Assembly (NCBI RefSeq): GCF_900114385.1
Contig: NZ_FOSW01000001.1
Span: forward strand, 1 to 64,000
From: Geodermatophilus ruber
Lineage (GTDB): Bacteria > Actinomycetota > Actinomycetes > Mycobacteriales > Geodermatophilaceae
DNA: 64,000 bases
Direction: 5' to 3'
The notes below the pieces were generated by a model. That model was not told the DNA's origin. It saw only the letters and a list, made by a program, of their open reading frames with translations, and did not search any database. This document shows, piece after piece, positions 9,109-19,023 of the stretch. Every line of letters starts with the position of its first letter. Within the stretch, counting starts at the first letter, position 1. The translations under genes were made by a program, and so were the position numbers.

Positions 9109-11427
9109 CTACAGCTTCACCAGCGGGGCGTAGCGCAGCACCAGACGCTTCGTGCCGCCGGAGCCGAAGTCGACGGTCGCCTGAGCCTTGTCGCCGATGC
9201 CGTTGACCTCGACGACCGTGCCGAGCCCGAACGCGTCATGGCTGACCCGGTCGCCCACCTCCACCGAGATCACCTGACGGTTGCCTGCACCGCCCCGCAG
9301 CCCCCCGGTGGACAGGCCGGTGGCCGCCACCCGCCGCTGCGCCGAGGAGTACCCGGTCGACGGTGCGGGCGCCGGCTCCTTGCCGGCCCACTGCACCGTG
9401 TCCCCGGGCAGCTCGTCGAGGAACCGCGAGGGCGGGTTGTAGGCCGGCTGGCCCCAGCTGGTGCGCACCTGGGCGCGGGAGAGGTGCAGCCGCTCCTGGG
9501 CGCGGGTGATGCCGACGTAGGCCAGCCGGCGCTCCTCCTCGAGCTCCCGCGGGTCGCCGAGGGCGCGCAGGTGCGGGAAGACGCCGTCCTCCATCCCGGT
9601 GAGGAACACGACCGGGAACTCCAGCCCCTTGGCGGTGTGCAACGTCATCAGCGTGACGACGCCGGCCTCGTCCCCGGCGACCGGGATCTGGTCGGCGTCG
9701 GCGACCAGCGACACCTGCTCGAGGAAGTCGGTGACCGTGCCGCCGGGGTTGGCCGCCTCGAACTCCGCGGCGACCGAGATGAGCTCGTTGAGGTTGTCGA
9801 CCCGGCCCTCGTCCTGCGGGTCGGTGCTCGCCTGCAGCTCCGTGAGGTACCCGGTGCGGTCCAGGATGCTCTCCAGCAGCGCGGCCGGGCCCGACCCGGT
9901 CTCCGCCAGGTGCTCGAACTCCTCGAGCAGCGCGACGAACTCGCCGATCGCCTTCTGCGACCGGGTGGCCAGGCCGGGCACCTCCGCGGAGCGGCGCAGC
10001 GCCGAGGCGAAGGCGATCCGCTCCCGGTCGGCGAAGCCCTCGACGCAGGCCTCCGCCCGCTCCCCGATGCCGCGCTTGGGCGTGTTGAGGACCCGGCGCA
10101 GGCTCACCACGTCGGCAGGGTTGGCGACCACCTTGAGGTAGGCCAGCGCGTCGCGGACCTCCTTGCGCTCGTAGAAGCGCACTCCACCGACCACCTTGTA
10201 GGGCATGCCGACGCGGATGAACACCTCCTCGAAGACGCGGGAGGCGTTGTTGGTCCGGTAGAAGACGGCGATGTCCTTGGGCTGCGCCTTGCCCTCGTCG
10301 ACCAGCGCGTCGATCTGCTCGGCGACCCAGGCGGCCTCGTCGTGCTCGTTCTCGGCGACGTAGCCCTCGATCAGCTCGCCGTCGCCGGCGTCGGTCCACA
10401 GGTTCTTCGGGCGGCGGCCGGTGTTCCTGGAGATGACCTGGTTGGCCGCCCTGAGGATGCGCTGGGTGGAGCGGTAGTTCTGCTCCAGCAGGATCGTCGT
10501 GGCGTCGGGGTAGTCGCGCTCGAACTCGTCGATGTTGCGGATCGTCGCGCCGCGGAAGGCGTAGATGGACTGGTCGGCGTCGCCCACCACGCACAGCTCG
10601 GCCGGCGGCACCGGGCCCTCCCCCGTGCCGACCAGCTCGCGGACCAGCACGTACTGGGCGTGGTTGGTGTCCTGGTACTCGTCGACCAGCACGTGCCGGA
10701 AGCGCCGGCGGTAGTGCTCGGCGACGTCGGGGAACGCCTGCAACAGGTGCACCGTCGTCATGATCAGGTCGTCGAAGTCCAGCGCGTGCGCCTGACGCAG
10801 CCGCTGCTGGTAGAGCCGGTAGGTCTCCGCGAGCACCTTCTCCGGCGCCGTCTGCGGGACGTAGCTCTCCTCGTCGATCAGCTCGTTCTTCAGGTTCGAG
10901 ACCTGCGCGGCGAGGCTGCGGCCGGGGTAGCGCTTCGCGTCGAGGTCCAGATCGCGGGCGACCATGGTCATCAGCCGGACCGAGTCGCCCTGGTCGTAGA
11001 TCGTGAACGAGGACTTCAGGCCCAGCTTGGCCGCCTCGGCGCGCAGGATGCGCACGCACATCGAGTGGAAGGTCGACACCCACATCGCCCGGGCGCGGGG
11101 CCCGACCAGCGCGGCGACCCGCTCCTTCATCTCGCCGGCGGCCTTGTTGGTGAAGGTGATCGCCAGCACCTCACCCGGCTGCACGCCGCGAGCGCCCAGC
11201 AGGTAGGCGATCCGGTGGGTGAGCACGCGGGTCTTGCCGGAGCCGGCGCCGGCGACGATGAGCAGCGGGCTGCCCTCGTGGGCGACGGCCTGGCGCTGCG
11301 GGCCGTTGAGCCCGGCGAGCATGCGGTCCAGTTCCCGCCCCACGGAACCGGAGGCGGAGCGCGGCAGCGCCTCCGTACCTGGGAGGGACTTCTGGGCACC
11401 GGGAAGGGCCTGCTGGATGCTGCTCAT
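9109..11427 (-). CDS. pcrA: ATP-dependent DNA helicase PcrA/UvrD
   Basis: A 772-residue superfamily 1A 3'-5' helicase used in nucleotide excision repair and in clearing replication-transcription conflicts. It has a Q-motif region (LNGPQRQAVAH), Walker A GAGSGKT (Lys65), motif Ia ITFTNKAA, motif II DEYQDTN, motif III GDADQSIYAFRGA and motif IV LEQNYRST. Motif V TLHTAKGLEFPVVFL and motif VI RRLAYVGITRA follow. A C-terminal SH3/Tudor-like module (VGDRVSHDAFGLGTVVEV) resembles the RNA-polymerase-binding tail of PcrA. The N-terminus has about 30 extra polar residues before the core. It is divergent from aroQ. Confidence 0.96.
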   Translation of the reverse strand: MSSIQQALPGAQKSLPGTEALPRSASGSVGRELDRMLAGLNGPQRQAVAHEGSPLLIVAGAGSGKTRVLTHRIAYLLGARGVQPGEVLAITFTNKAAGEMKERVAALVGPRARAMWVSTFHSMCVRILRAEAAKLGLKSSFTIYDQGDSVRLMTMVARDLDLDAKRYPGRSLAAQVSNLKNELIDEESYVPQTAPEKVLAETYRLYQQRLRQAHALDFDDLIMTTVHLLQAFPDVAEHYRRRFRHVLVDEYQDTNHAQYVLVRELVGTGEGPVPPAELCVVGDADQSIYAFRGATIRNIDEFERDYPDATTILLEQNYRSTQRILRAANQVISRNTGRRPKNLWTDAGDGELIEGYVAENEHDEAAWVAEQIDALVDEGKAQPKDIAVFYRTNNASRVFEEVFIRVGMPYKVVGGVRFYERKEVRDALAYLKVVANPADVVSLRRVLNTPKRGIGERAEACVEGFADRERIAFASALRRSAEVPGLATRSQKAIGEFVALLEEFEHLAETGSGPAALLESILDRTGYLTELQASTDPQDEGRVDNLNELISVAAEFEAANPGGTVTDFLEQVSLVADADQIPVAGDEAGVVTLMTLHTAKGLEFPVVFLTGMEDGVFPHLRALGDPRELEEERRLAYVGITRAQERLHLSRAQVRTSWGQPAYNPPSRFLDELPGDTVQWAGKEPAPAPSTGYSSAQRRVAATGLSTGGLRGGAGNRQVISVEVGDRVSHDAFGLGTVVEVNGIGDKAQATVDFGSGGTKRLVLRYAPLVKL

Positions 11428-11567
11428 GACCCGCCCACTGTATGTCGGGCGGCCGACGAACCCGGCCCCCTCCGACCAGGCGCCACAGCGGTCCCGAGCG
11501 GCGCGCCCGACACACCGATCGGGGGCGGGGGTGGCGCTCGGCCCCCCGTCGTGCCAGACTTCCTGCC

Positions 11568-11630
11568 GTGCTCGCCTCGTTCAGCTTTTACTACGGCCAC
11601 CGGGTTCCGGTGTCCGTCACCGCTGGCTGA
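11568..11630 (+). CDS. Aromatic leader peptide of the aroQ attenuator
   Basis: A 20-codon open frame, GTG to TGA, encoding MLASFSFYYGHRVPVSVTAG. It places Phe, Phe, Tyr and Tyr codons (TTC, TTT, TAC, TAC at 11580-11594) within five codons. It is followed 16 bases later by a strong intrinsic terminator and then by the chorismate mutase gene, whose product channels chorismate to Phe and Tyr. A CAGACT hexamer at 11554-11559 could be a -10 box, which would make the peptide mRNA leaderless (inference). By analogy with trp and phe leaders, ribosome stalling at scarce Phe or Tyr would favour read-through. Confidence 0.75.
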   Translation: MLASFSFYYGHRVPVSVTAG

Positions 11631-11680
11631 GCACACGCCGCAACAGACGCCCCGGGCCCGAAGAGCCCGGGGCGTTTCTC
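11598..11680 (+). promoter_or_regulatory. Transcription attenuator upstream of aroQ
   Basis: A 6-pair hairpin CACCGG/CCGGTG (11598-11603 with 11607-11612) lies just after the Tyr codons. The segment 11601-11610 can instead pair with 11651-11660, the left arm of the terminator (9 of 10 positions, two of them G-U), so an antiterminator is possible. The terminator stem is 11647-11657 with 11665-11675. These mutually exclusive pairings are what a ribosome-mediated attenuator needs. The pairing is read by eye; no energies were calculated. Confidence 0.65.
11647..11678 (+). terminator. Intrinsic terminator of the aroQ leader
   Basis: A perfect 11-pair stem (11647-11657 with 11665-11675), a 7-base loop and a TTTCTCGTT tail. 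It sits between the leader peptide and aroQ, the expected place for an attenuator. Confidence 0.85.
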
Positions 11681-11727
11681 GTTCCCGGGGTCCGAGAGCC
11701 TTCCGAACGCCCCGGAGGACCACCGCC

Positions 11728-12006
11728 ATGACCAGCACGCTCGCCACCGACGCCGCTGCTTCCGCCGACGAGCAGATCGCCGGGCTGCGCGAGGAGATCG
11801 ACGACTGCGACGCCGAGATCATCCGGCTGGTGCAGCGCCGGCTGGCCGTCTCCCAGCAGATCGGCGAGCTGCGGCGCGCCGCCGGCGGGACCCGCCTGTC
11901 GCTGTCCCGCGAGCAGAAGGTGCTGGCCCGCTTCCAGGCCGCCCTCGGCCGTGACGGCGCGACCCTCGGGATGATGCTGCTCCGCCAGGGCCGCGGCCGG
12001 CTCTAG
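11728..12006 (+). CDS. aroQ: Chorismate mutase, AroQ type
   Basis: A 92-residue helical enzyme converting chorismate to prephenate, the branch point to phenylalanine and tyrosine. ATG 11728 has a GGAGG site upstream. It shows the AroQ pattern: ADEQIAGLREEIDDCDAEIIRLVQRRLAVSQ in helix 1, Arg residues for substrate carboxylates, then the SREQKVLARF segment. It resembles the short AroQ-delta form of mycobacteria, which is activated by complexing with DAHP synthase; that activation is family knowledge, not visible here. The upstream attenuator suggests control by Phe/Tyr supply. Confidence 0.88.
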   Translation: MTSTLATDAAASADEQIAGLREEIDDCDAEIIRLVQRRLAVSQQIGELRRAAGGTRLSLSREQKVLARFQAALGRDGATLGMMLLRQGRGRL

Positions 12007-12033
12007 AAGGACCCCGTCCTCCCCACCCGAACT

Positions 12034-12056
12034 GGCCCGCGGTCGGACCGTGGGCC
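12034..12056 (+). terminator. Hairpin after aroQ
   Basis: GGCCC-G-CGGT (from 12034) pairs with ACCG-T-GGGCC (to 12056). It lies 28 bases after the stop and next to a half-copy of the dispersed GAAGGACCCCG repeat. Confidence 0.5.
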
Positions 12057-12084
12057 CGCATGACGGCCGCCTAGGCTCCATCGG

Positions 12085-12819
12085 GTGACCGCATCCCTGT
12101 CCCGGAAGCCCGCCGAGCACGTCGAGCGCGCGCTGTGCGTGCTCGCCCACCCCGACGACGTCGACTTCGGCAGTGCCGGCACCGTCGCCACCTGGACGGC
12201 GGCGGGCACCGAGGTCACCTACTGCATCGTCACCGACGGTGACGCGGGCGGCTTCGACGACACCCCGCGGCACGAGATGGGGCCGCTGCGCCGGGCCGAG
12301 CAGGAGGCCGCCGCCGCAGCGGTCGGCGTGAAGGAGGTCCGGTTCCTCGGTTACCCCGACGGCCGGCTCGAGCTGACCCTCGACCTGCGGCGCGACATCG
12401 CCCGGGTGATCCGGGAGGTGCGCCCGCAGCGGGTGCTCACCAGCTCGCCGGAGCGGTTCTACGAGCGGATCGGCGCCAGCCACCCCGACCACATGACCGT
12501 CGGCGAGTCCACCCTGCGGGCGGTCTACCCCGACGCCCGCAACCCGTTCGCCTTCCCCGAGCTGCTCGCCGACGAGGGCCTGGAGGCGTGGACGGTCGAC
12601 GAGGTGTGGTTGACCGCCAGTCCGCGCGCCGACCACGTCGTCGACGTCACCGACGTGGTGGAGCTGAAGTTCGCCGCGCTCAAGAGCCACGTCAGCCAGG
12701 TCGGGCACCTCGACGACCTCGAGGGGTTCGTCACCGGCTGGATGCGCGAGACCGCCCGCCGCCTGGGCCTGCCCGAGGGCCGGCTCGGCGAGGCCTTCCA
12801 CGTCGTCCACACGGCATGA
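12085..12819 (+). CDS. PIG-L family zinc-dependent N-deacetylase
   Basis: A 244-residue LmbE/PIG-L fold protein. The zinc site shows as AHPDDVDFGSAG near residues 21-32 and as the H in SHPDHMTVG (about residues 132-140). The family includes the mycothiol enzymes MshB and Mca and many deacetylases of GlcNAc-type substrates. This protein is shorter than typical MshB or Mca (about 290-300 residues) and has no mycothiol gene beside it, so the substrate is left open. It ends against a perfect palindrome shared with the convergent response regulator. Confidence 0.85.
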   Translation: MTASLSRKPAEHVERALCVLAHPDDVDFGSAGTVATWTAAGTEVTYCIVTDGDAGGFDDTPRHEMGPLRRAEQEAAAAAVGVKEVRFLGYPDGRLELTLDLRRDIARVIREVRPQRVLTSSPERFYERIGASHPDHMTVGESTLRAVYPDARNPFAFPELLADEGLEAWTVDEVWLTASPRADHVVDVTDVVELKFAALKSHVSQVGHLDDLEGFVTGWMRETARRLGLPEGRLGEAFHVVHTA

Positions 12820-12820
12820 T

Positions 12821-12856
12821 CCGGAGGGGCAGAAATGGCCATTTCTGCCCCTCCGG
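12821..12856. terminator. Perfect 36-base palindrome between convergent genes
   Basis: An 18-pair perfect inverted repeat (12821-12838 with 12839-12856), centred on ATGGCCAT. It lies two bases after the PIG-L stop and seven before the response-regulator stop, so it can serve both transcripts. It has no loop bases and no T run. Confidence 0.7.
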
Positions 12857-12863
12857 GCACGGA

Positions 12864-13541
12864 TCAGAGCAGGCGGTTCGTGGCCGCCCAGCGGGTGAGC
12901 TCGTTGCGGTTGGACAGCTGCAGCTTGCGCAGCACGTTGGACGCGTGGGACTCCACCGTCTTCACCGAGATGAACAGCCGCGAGCCGATCTCCCGGTAGG
13001 TGTAGCCGCGGGCCAGCAGCTGCATGACCTCCCGCTCGCGGGCGCTGAGCAGGTCCAGCCCGGGATCGGTGGCGTCCTCGGGTTCCGGGGCGGACGCCGA
13101 GGTCGCGGCGAAGGCGTCCAGCACGAACCCGGCCAGCCGCGGGCTGAACACGACGTCGCCGTCGGCCACCCGGTTCACCGCGTCGCGCAGGTCCGGCCCG
13201 GAGATCGTCTTGGTGACGTAGCCGCGGGCGCCGGCCCGGATGACGGCGATGACGTCCTCGGCGGCGTCGGACACCGACAGGGCCAGCCAGCGCACCTCCG
13301 GCAGCTCGGCCCGCAGCGCCTCCAGGACCGCCCGGCCGCCACCGCCGGGCAGGTGCACGTCGAGCAGGACGACGTCCGGCACGGTGGCCCGGATGCCCTC
13401 GATCGCGCCGGAGACATCGGCGGCCTCGCCGACCACGGCGACGGCGTCCCCCAGCTCGGTGCGCACGCCGGACCGCACCATCGCGTGGTCATCGACGAGG
13501 AACACCCGCGTCCTCCCGGGCGAGTGCGCGAGCTCACTCAT
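12864..13541 (-). CDS. NarL/LuxR-type response regulator (LiaR/VraR-like)
   Basis: A 225-residue regulator. The receiver domain has VFLVDDHAMVR (acidic pocket), phospho-acceptor Asp in VVLLDVHLPG, LALSVSD and the Lys in GYVTKTI. After a linker the LuxR HTH reads LLSAREREVMQLLARGYTYREIG...SVKTVESHASNVLRKL. ATG 13541 overlaps the kinase stop as ATGA, so the two are translationally coupled. With the PspC-domain kinase and the divergent PspC/LiaF-like gene it forms a LiaFSR-style envelope-stress system. Confidence 0.92.
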   Translation of the reverse strand: MSELAHSPGRTRVFLVDDHAMVRSGVRTELGDAVAVVGEAADVSGAIEGIRATVPDVVLLDVHLPGGGGRAVLEALRAELPEVRWLALSVSDAAEDVIAVIRAGARGYVTKTISGPDLRDAVNRVADGDVVFSPRLAGFVLDAFAATSASAPEPEDATDPGLDLLSAREREVMQLLARGYTYREIGSRLFISVKTVESHASNVLRKLQLSNRNELTRWAATNRLL

Positions 13542-14716
13542 GCAGCGGCCTCCCTGGGCAGGAACAGCTCCACCTCGGTCCCCTCCCCCGGCGCCGAGCG
13601 CACGGTCGCCGTCCCGCCGAGCCGGGCCAGCCGGCCGGTCACCGAGTCCCGCAGCCCGCGCCGGTCGGCCGGCACCGCCGCCGGGTCGAACCCGGCGCCG
13701 CGGTCGCGGACGAACACCTCGACCCGTGCGGGGGTCACCTCGGTGTACAGGTCGGCCGACGTCGCGCCCGAGTGCTTCGCCGCGTTCACCAGTGCCTCCC
13801 GGGTGGCGGCGCCGAGGGCGACGAGCGCGTCGTCGACCGGGGCGTCCCCGACGACGACCGACTCCACGGTGAGCGCGTGGTCGGCCTCCACCTCGGCGAC
13901 CATCCCCGCCACCAGCGACGCCCACGTGCCTTCGGTGGCCTTCTCCGGCTCGTAGAGCCAGATCCGCAGCTCCCGCTCCTGGCTGCGGGCCAGCCGGGCG
14001 ACGGCCGTCGGGTCCTCGGCGTGCCGCTGGATGAGCGCGAGGGTCTGCAGCACCGAGTCGTGCAGGTGGGCGGCGACGGCGGCCCGCTCCTCGGACCGGA
14101 CGCGGGCGGTGCGCTCGGCCTCCCGGGAGGCGAGCAGCCGGCGCCACAGCGGGGCGGTGGCCAGGGTGATGCCGACCAGGATCACCAGCGTCGCGGCGAA
14201 GCCGTTGCGGGCGTTGGCCAGCTGCCCGGTGGTGGCCAGCAGCAGGACCAGCCCGGCCACGCCGAGCAACACGCCACCCGCGAGCACCCAGCGCACCCTC
14301 GGGCGGGCCAACGTGCGGTCGGTGTCCAGCTGCCGCCAGATGACCGCCAGCCCGACGCCGACCAGCAACAACGGCAGGACGAGGCTGCCGCTGCCCCAGC
14401 TCGACAGCTGGGTCACCAGCACCAGCGCCCCGAGGCCGAGCAGCCCCAACCCCAGAGCCTGCCGGCGGGTGGGTTCCTCGGCCTCCCCCGGCACCACCGG
14501 CGAGGCCTCCACGTCGGCGACCGGCATGAAGAACCACAGCAGCGCGTAGGCCACGACGCCGATCCCGGTGGCGGCGAGGACGACGAAGGCCACCCGGACG
14601 ACCAGCGGATCGGCACGCAGGTGGATCGCCGTCCCCGCGGCCACCCCGGCCAGCAACCGCCCGGAGCGCGGCCGCACCAGCGGCGGCCGCAGCGGCACGA
14701 GGGCGGTCGTCGTCAC
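13538..14716 (-). CDS. Sensor histidine kinase with N-terminal PspC domain (LiaS-like)
   Basis: A 392-residue membrane kinase. GTG 14716 is chosen because the conserved PspC domain begins just after it (RPRSGRLLAGVAAGTAIHLRADPLVVRVAF, then a helix ending LLWFFMP). Further transmembrane helices follow at about residues 95-200. The cytoplasmic part has the HisKA_3 motif AAHLHDSVLQTL with the phosphorylated His. The ATPase then shows EALVNAAKHSGA (N box) and VRDRGAGFDP (G1). It is coupled to the response regulator by a 4-base overlap and is divergent, 124 bases away, from the PspC gene. Confidence 0.9.
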   Translation of the reverse strand: MTTTALVPLRPPLVRPRSGRLLAGVAAGTAIHLRADPLVVRVAFVVLAATGIGVVAYALLWFFMPVADVEASPVVPGEAEEPTRRQALGLGLLGLGALVLVTQLSSWGSGSLVLPLLLVGVGLAVIWRQLDTDRTLARPRVRWVLAGGVLLGVAGLVLLLATTGQLANARNGFAATLVILVGITLATAPLWRRLLASREAERTARVRSEERAAVAAHLHDSVLQTLALIQRHAEDPTAVARLARSQERELRIWLYEPEKATEGTWASLVAGMVAEVEADHALTVESVVVGDAPVDDALVALGAATREALVNAAKHSGATSADLYTEVTPARVEVFVRDRGAGFDPAAVPADRRGLRDSVTGRLARLGGTATVRSAPGEGTEVELFLPREAAA

Positions 14717-14840
14717 GGCACTGATCGTCGCACCGGCCCACCCTGCCCCGACACCGGTGATCCCCCGGGAGGGCGGACCAGGGTCGGATGGGGGCGTTCC
14801 CTGATGGATCCGGGCGCCCGGTGGCGGCAGGGTCGGTGCC

Positions 14841-15758
14841 ATGACATCCGCACCTCCTCCCGCTCCGCCGTCGCCGGACCCACCGGCGACCGCGTACCCG
14901 CCGCCGCCCGGGCCGCCGGAGCGGTCGCCGCTGCGGCGCAGCCGCACCGACAAGGTCATCGGCGGCGTCTCCGGCGGCCTGGCCGAGTACAGCGGCATCG
15001 ACGCGCTGCTCTGGCGGGTCGGCTTCGTCGCCCTCGCGCTGGCCGGCCCCGGCGTCCCCGTCTACCTGCTGCTGTGGATCTTCATGCCGGCCGGGACGAC
15101 CGGCGCCGGCGAGCACGAGCGGCGCGCCGCCCGCTGGGCCGGGCCGCGCTCGGCGGTGCCGGGGCTGACCCTCGCCGGGCTGCTCATCGCCGTCGGTCTG
15201 CTCGCGGCGCTCACCCGGCTCACCGGCTGGGACGTCGGCCCCGTCGGCTTCTTCGGCACCGCGCTCCTGGTGGTAGGCCTCGGCCTGGTCGCCGCGGCCT
15301 TCTCCGGCGGACGGCGGGCCAAGGGCGGCCTGATCGCGCTCGGCGTCGTCCTCTCCGTGGCGCTGCTCGCCTCCACGGCCGACTGGAGGCACGTCGACGG
15401 TGACGTGGGCGACCGCACGTACCGCCCGCTGACCGCCGCCGACGTCCGCCCCTCCTACGACGGCGGGGTCGGCGACGTCACCCTCGACCTGTCCGACCTC
15501 GACGACCTCGGGGCCCTCGACCACCCGGTGACCACGCGGCTGGACGCCGGCGTCGGCGACGTGGAGGTCCTCCTCCCCCGCTCGGCCGACGTCCGGATCA
15601 CCGTGGACAGCGGGATCGGTGACGTCGACATCCTGGACGGCAGCTCCGACGGCGGCTTCTTCCCGGGCAGAGGAGCGTCCTGGTCCGACGACAGCAGGGA
15701 AGAGATCGTGCTCACCATCGACGCCGGCATCGGCAACGTGGAGGTGGACCGTGGCTGA
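14841..15758 (+). CDS. PspC-domain membrane protein with LiaF-like C-terminal domain
   Basis: A 305-residue protein. A Pro-rich tail (residues 1-30) leads to the PspC domain (SRTDKVIGGVSGGLAEYSG...LYLLLWIFMPAG pattern) and three further helices. From about residue 190 there is a repeat-rich beta domain with GGVGDVTLDLSDL, AGVGDVEVLLP, SGIGDVDI and AGIGNVEVD, as in LiaF/DUF1707-linked toastrack domains. Its position, divergent from a PspC-kinase/regulator pair, supports a role as accessory sensor or inhibitor of that system. Confidence 0.88.
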   Translation: MTSAPPPAPPSPDPPATAYPPPPGPPERSPLRRSRTDKVIGGVSGGLAEYSGIDALLWRVGFVALALAGPGVPVYLLLWIFMPAGTTGAGEHERRAARWAGPRSAVPGLTLAGLLIAVGLLAALTRLTGWDVGPVGFFGTALLVVGLGLVAAAFSGGRRAKGGLIALGVVLSVALLASTADWRHVDGDVGDRTYRPLTAADVRPSYDGGVGDVTLDLSDLDDLGALDHPVTTRLDAGVGDVEVLLPRSADVRITVDSGIGDVDILDGSSDGGFFPGRGASWSDDSREEIVLTIDAGIGNVEVDRG

Positions 15759-16044
15759 CTACAGCGAGTTCCCGACGACGCCCACGGCCTGGCAGGAGCA
15801 GGCCTGGCAGGACGTCACCCCGCTGGAGACCGAGGACCCGCCGCAGCCGCACCGTCGCGGTGTCGACCTCACCGCCCTCGTCCCGGGCCTGGTGTTCGTG
15901 GTCCTGGCGATCGCCGTGATGGTCGGGGCGGTCCTGCCCTTCGACCTCCTGTTCGACGGGGGCCTGCTCTGGCTGGTGCTGATCGGCGGTGGCCTCGCGC
16001 TGCTGGTCACCGAACTACGCCGGGCCCGCCGCCGGCGGCGCTGA
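15751..16044 (+). CDS. Small two-helix membrane protein
   Basis: A 97-residue protein whose GTG start at 15751 overlaps the end of the PspC gene by eight bases, showing translational coupling. The N-terminal 45 residues are polar (YSEFPTTPTAWQEQAWQDV). Two hydrophobic helices follow, then a very basic tail, RRARRRRR. It is probably a small accessory of the envelope-stress module. No family was recognised. Confidence 0.75.
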   Translation: MADYSEFPTTPTAWQEQAWQDVTPLETEDPPQPHRRGVDLTALVPGLVFVVLAIAVMVGAVLPFDLLFDGGLLWLVLIGGGLALLVTELRRARRRRR

Positions 16045-16106
16045 CCCCGCGGGAGGGCGGAACGGGCGGAGGGCCGGGGAGCGATGCTCCCCGGCCCTCC
16101 GCCGTG

Positions 16107-16691
16107 TCAGGAGGCGATCCGGGCGAGGAACGCCAGGGCCCGGGACCACAGGAGCTCGGTGGCCGGCTCGTCGTACTCGGCCGGCAGGCTCGGGTCGGTG
16201 AACAGGTGGCCGGTGACCGGGTGGTCGACGAGCTCGACCGGGCTGCCGCTGCGCCGGACGTCGGAGACGAAGGCGTCCACCCACTCCGGGGAGCGGAGCG
16301 GGTCGCGCTCGCCGTAGTGGAGCTGCACGGGGACGCCCCCGGGCCAGGCGTCGGCGCCGAGCACCGCGAGCGGGAGGGCGCCGGAGAAGAGCAGCGCGCC
16401 GCCGCAGCGGCGCTGCGTGGCCACGTGCTCGGCCATCCCCGCGCCGTTGGAGAACCCCGCGGCGACGAACCCGTCGGGCAGGTCGCGGACGGCGTCCAGC
16501 GCCTGCTGCATCAGCGCCGGGAAACCGATCCGCTCGACGTACGCGGAGGCCTTCGCGTAGTCGTCGAACACCTGCCCGTCGCACTGGTCGACGACGAGCA
16601 CGTCGTGGCCGGCGGCCCGCAGCCGGGCGGCGGCATCGGTGATGCCGGGGCGGACCCCGAGGGCGGAGTGGAAGAGAGCGATGGAAGCCAT
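16107..16691 (-). CDS. Dienelactone hydrolase family protein
   Basis: A 194-residue alpha/beta hydrolase. The nucleophile elbow is GFSNGAG, so Ser replaces the Cys of true dienelactone hydrolases; the acid is probably in HYGERDPL, and the His is in VTGHLF. The opening MASIALFHSALGVRPGI and the segment DDYAKASAYVERIGF fit the family. The start is ATG 16691. A WYL regulator is divergently encoded 63 bases away and is a candidate controller. The substrate is unknown. Confidence 0.85.
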   Translation of the reverse strand: MASIALFHSALGVRPGITDAAARLRAAGHDVLVVDQCDGQVFDDYAKASAYVERIGFPALMQQALDAVRDLPDGFVAAGFSNGAGMAEHVATQRRCGGALLFSGALPLAVLGADAWPGGVPVQLHYGERDPLRSPEWVDAFVSDVRRSGSPVELVDHPVTGHLFTDPSLPAEYDEPATELLWSRALAFLARIAS

Positions 16692-16754
16692 GGGAGGAGC
16701 GTGGCCGCTCCCTGGTGACACCGTCCTGTCACCGACTCCTGCGAGAATTGCGCC

Positions 16755-17453
16755 GTGAACCGCACCGACCGGTTGCACGCCCTCAGCGAGGAGCTGCGCC
16801 GGGCCGGGCCGCGCGGCCGGACGGCGGAGCGGCTGGCCCGGTGGCTGGAGGTCTCGACCCGGACGATCAAGCGGGACGTCGCCGCGCTGCAGCAGGCCGG
16901 GCTGCCGATCTGGGCGACGTCCGGCCCGGGGGGCGGGTACGTGCTCGATGCCGCCGCCACCTTGCCTCCGGTCAACCTCACGCCGGCCCAGGCGGTGGCG
17001 GTCGCCGTGGCACTGGCCGGAGCGGAGGACGCACCGTTCGCCGCCGACGGCCGGGCGGCGCTGGAGAAGGTGCTCGACGTCCTGGGCCCCACGGCTCGGC
17101 AGGAGGCCGAGCGGCTGGGCGGGCGGGTGTGGGTTCGCGCCCGGCAGCACACCCGCCCGGGGCCGGCAGCGGTCGTCGAGGAGGCACTGGTGCGACGCCG
17201 GGTCGCGGCGATCACCTACCGCGATGGAACCGGCCGCGTGTCCCGGCGCCGGGTCGAGCCGCAACTGGTGGCCCGCACGCAGGGCCGCTGGTACGTGCTG
17301 GCCTGGTGCCGCGCCCGGGACGCGCCGCGCTGGTTCCGCTGGGACCGCATCGAGGCCGCCGACCTCACCACGGAGACCGCCCCCGAACGCGATCCAGCGG
17401 TGTTCGGCACCCCGCCGGCAGACGCCCACGCCGTCCGGCGGCCGACGATCTAG
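16755..17453 (+). CDS. HTH/WYL-domain transcriptional regulator
   Basis: A 232-residue regulator starting at GTG 16755. The N-terminal HTH_11-type domain has RTAERLARWLEVSTRTIKRDVAALQQAGLPI, with the recognition helix in the middle, followed by the wing GPGGGYVLD. The WYL domain is in the last 90 residues (AAITYRDGTG, VEPQLVARTQGRWYVLAWCRARDAPRWFRWDRI). Such domains sense nucleic acid or small ligands. It probably acts on the divergent hydrolase gene and on itself. Confidence 0.88.
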   Translation: MNRTDRLHALSEELRRAGPRGRTAERLARWLEVSTRTIKRDVAALQQAGLPIWATSGPGGGYVLDAAATLPPVNLTPAQAVAVAVALAGAEDAPFAADGRAALEKVLDVLGPTARQEAERLGGRVWVRARQHTRPGPAAVVEEALVRRRVAAITYRDGTGRVSRRRVEPQLVARTQGRWYVLAWCRARDAPRWFRWDRIEAADLTTETAPERDPAVFGTPPADAHAVRRPTI

Positions 17454-17459
17454 CGGGGA

Positions 17460-19022
<1,563 letters not shown>

Positions 19023-19023
<1 letters not shown>

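Noticed and set aside
12085-12819. Calling the PIG-L gene mshB or mca (mycothiol)
   Set aside because: It is shorter than those enzymes and has no mycothiol neighbours; only the family can be supported.
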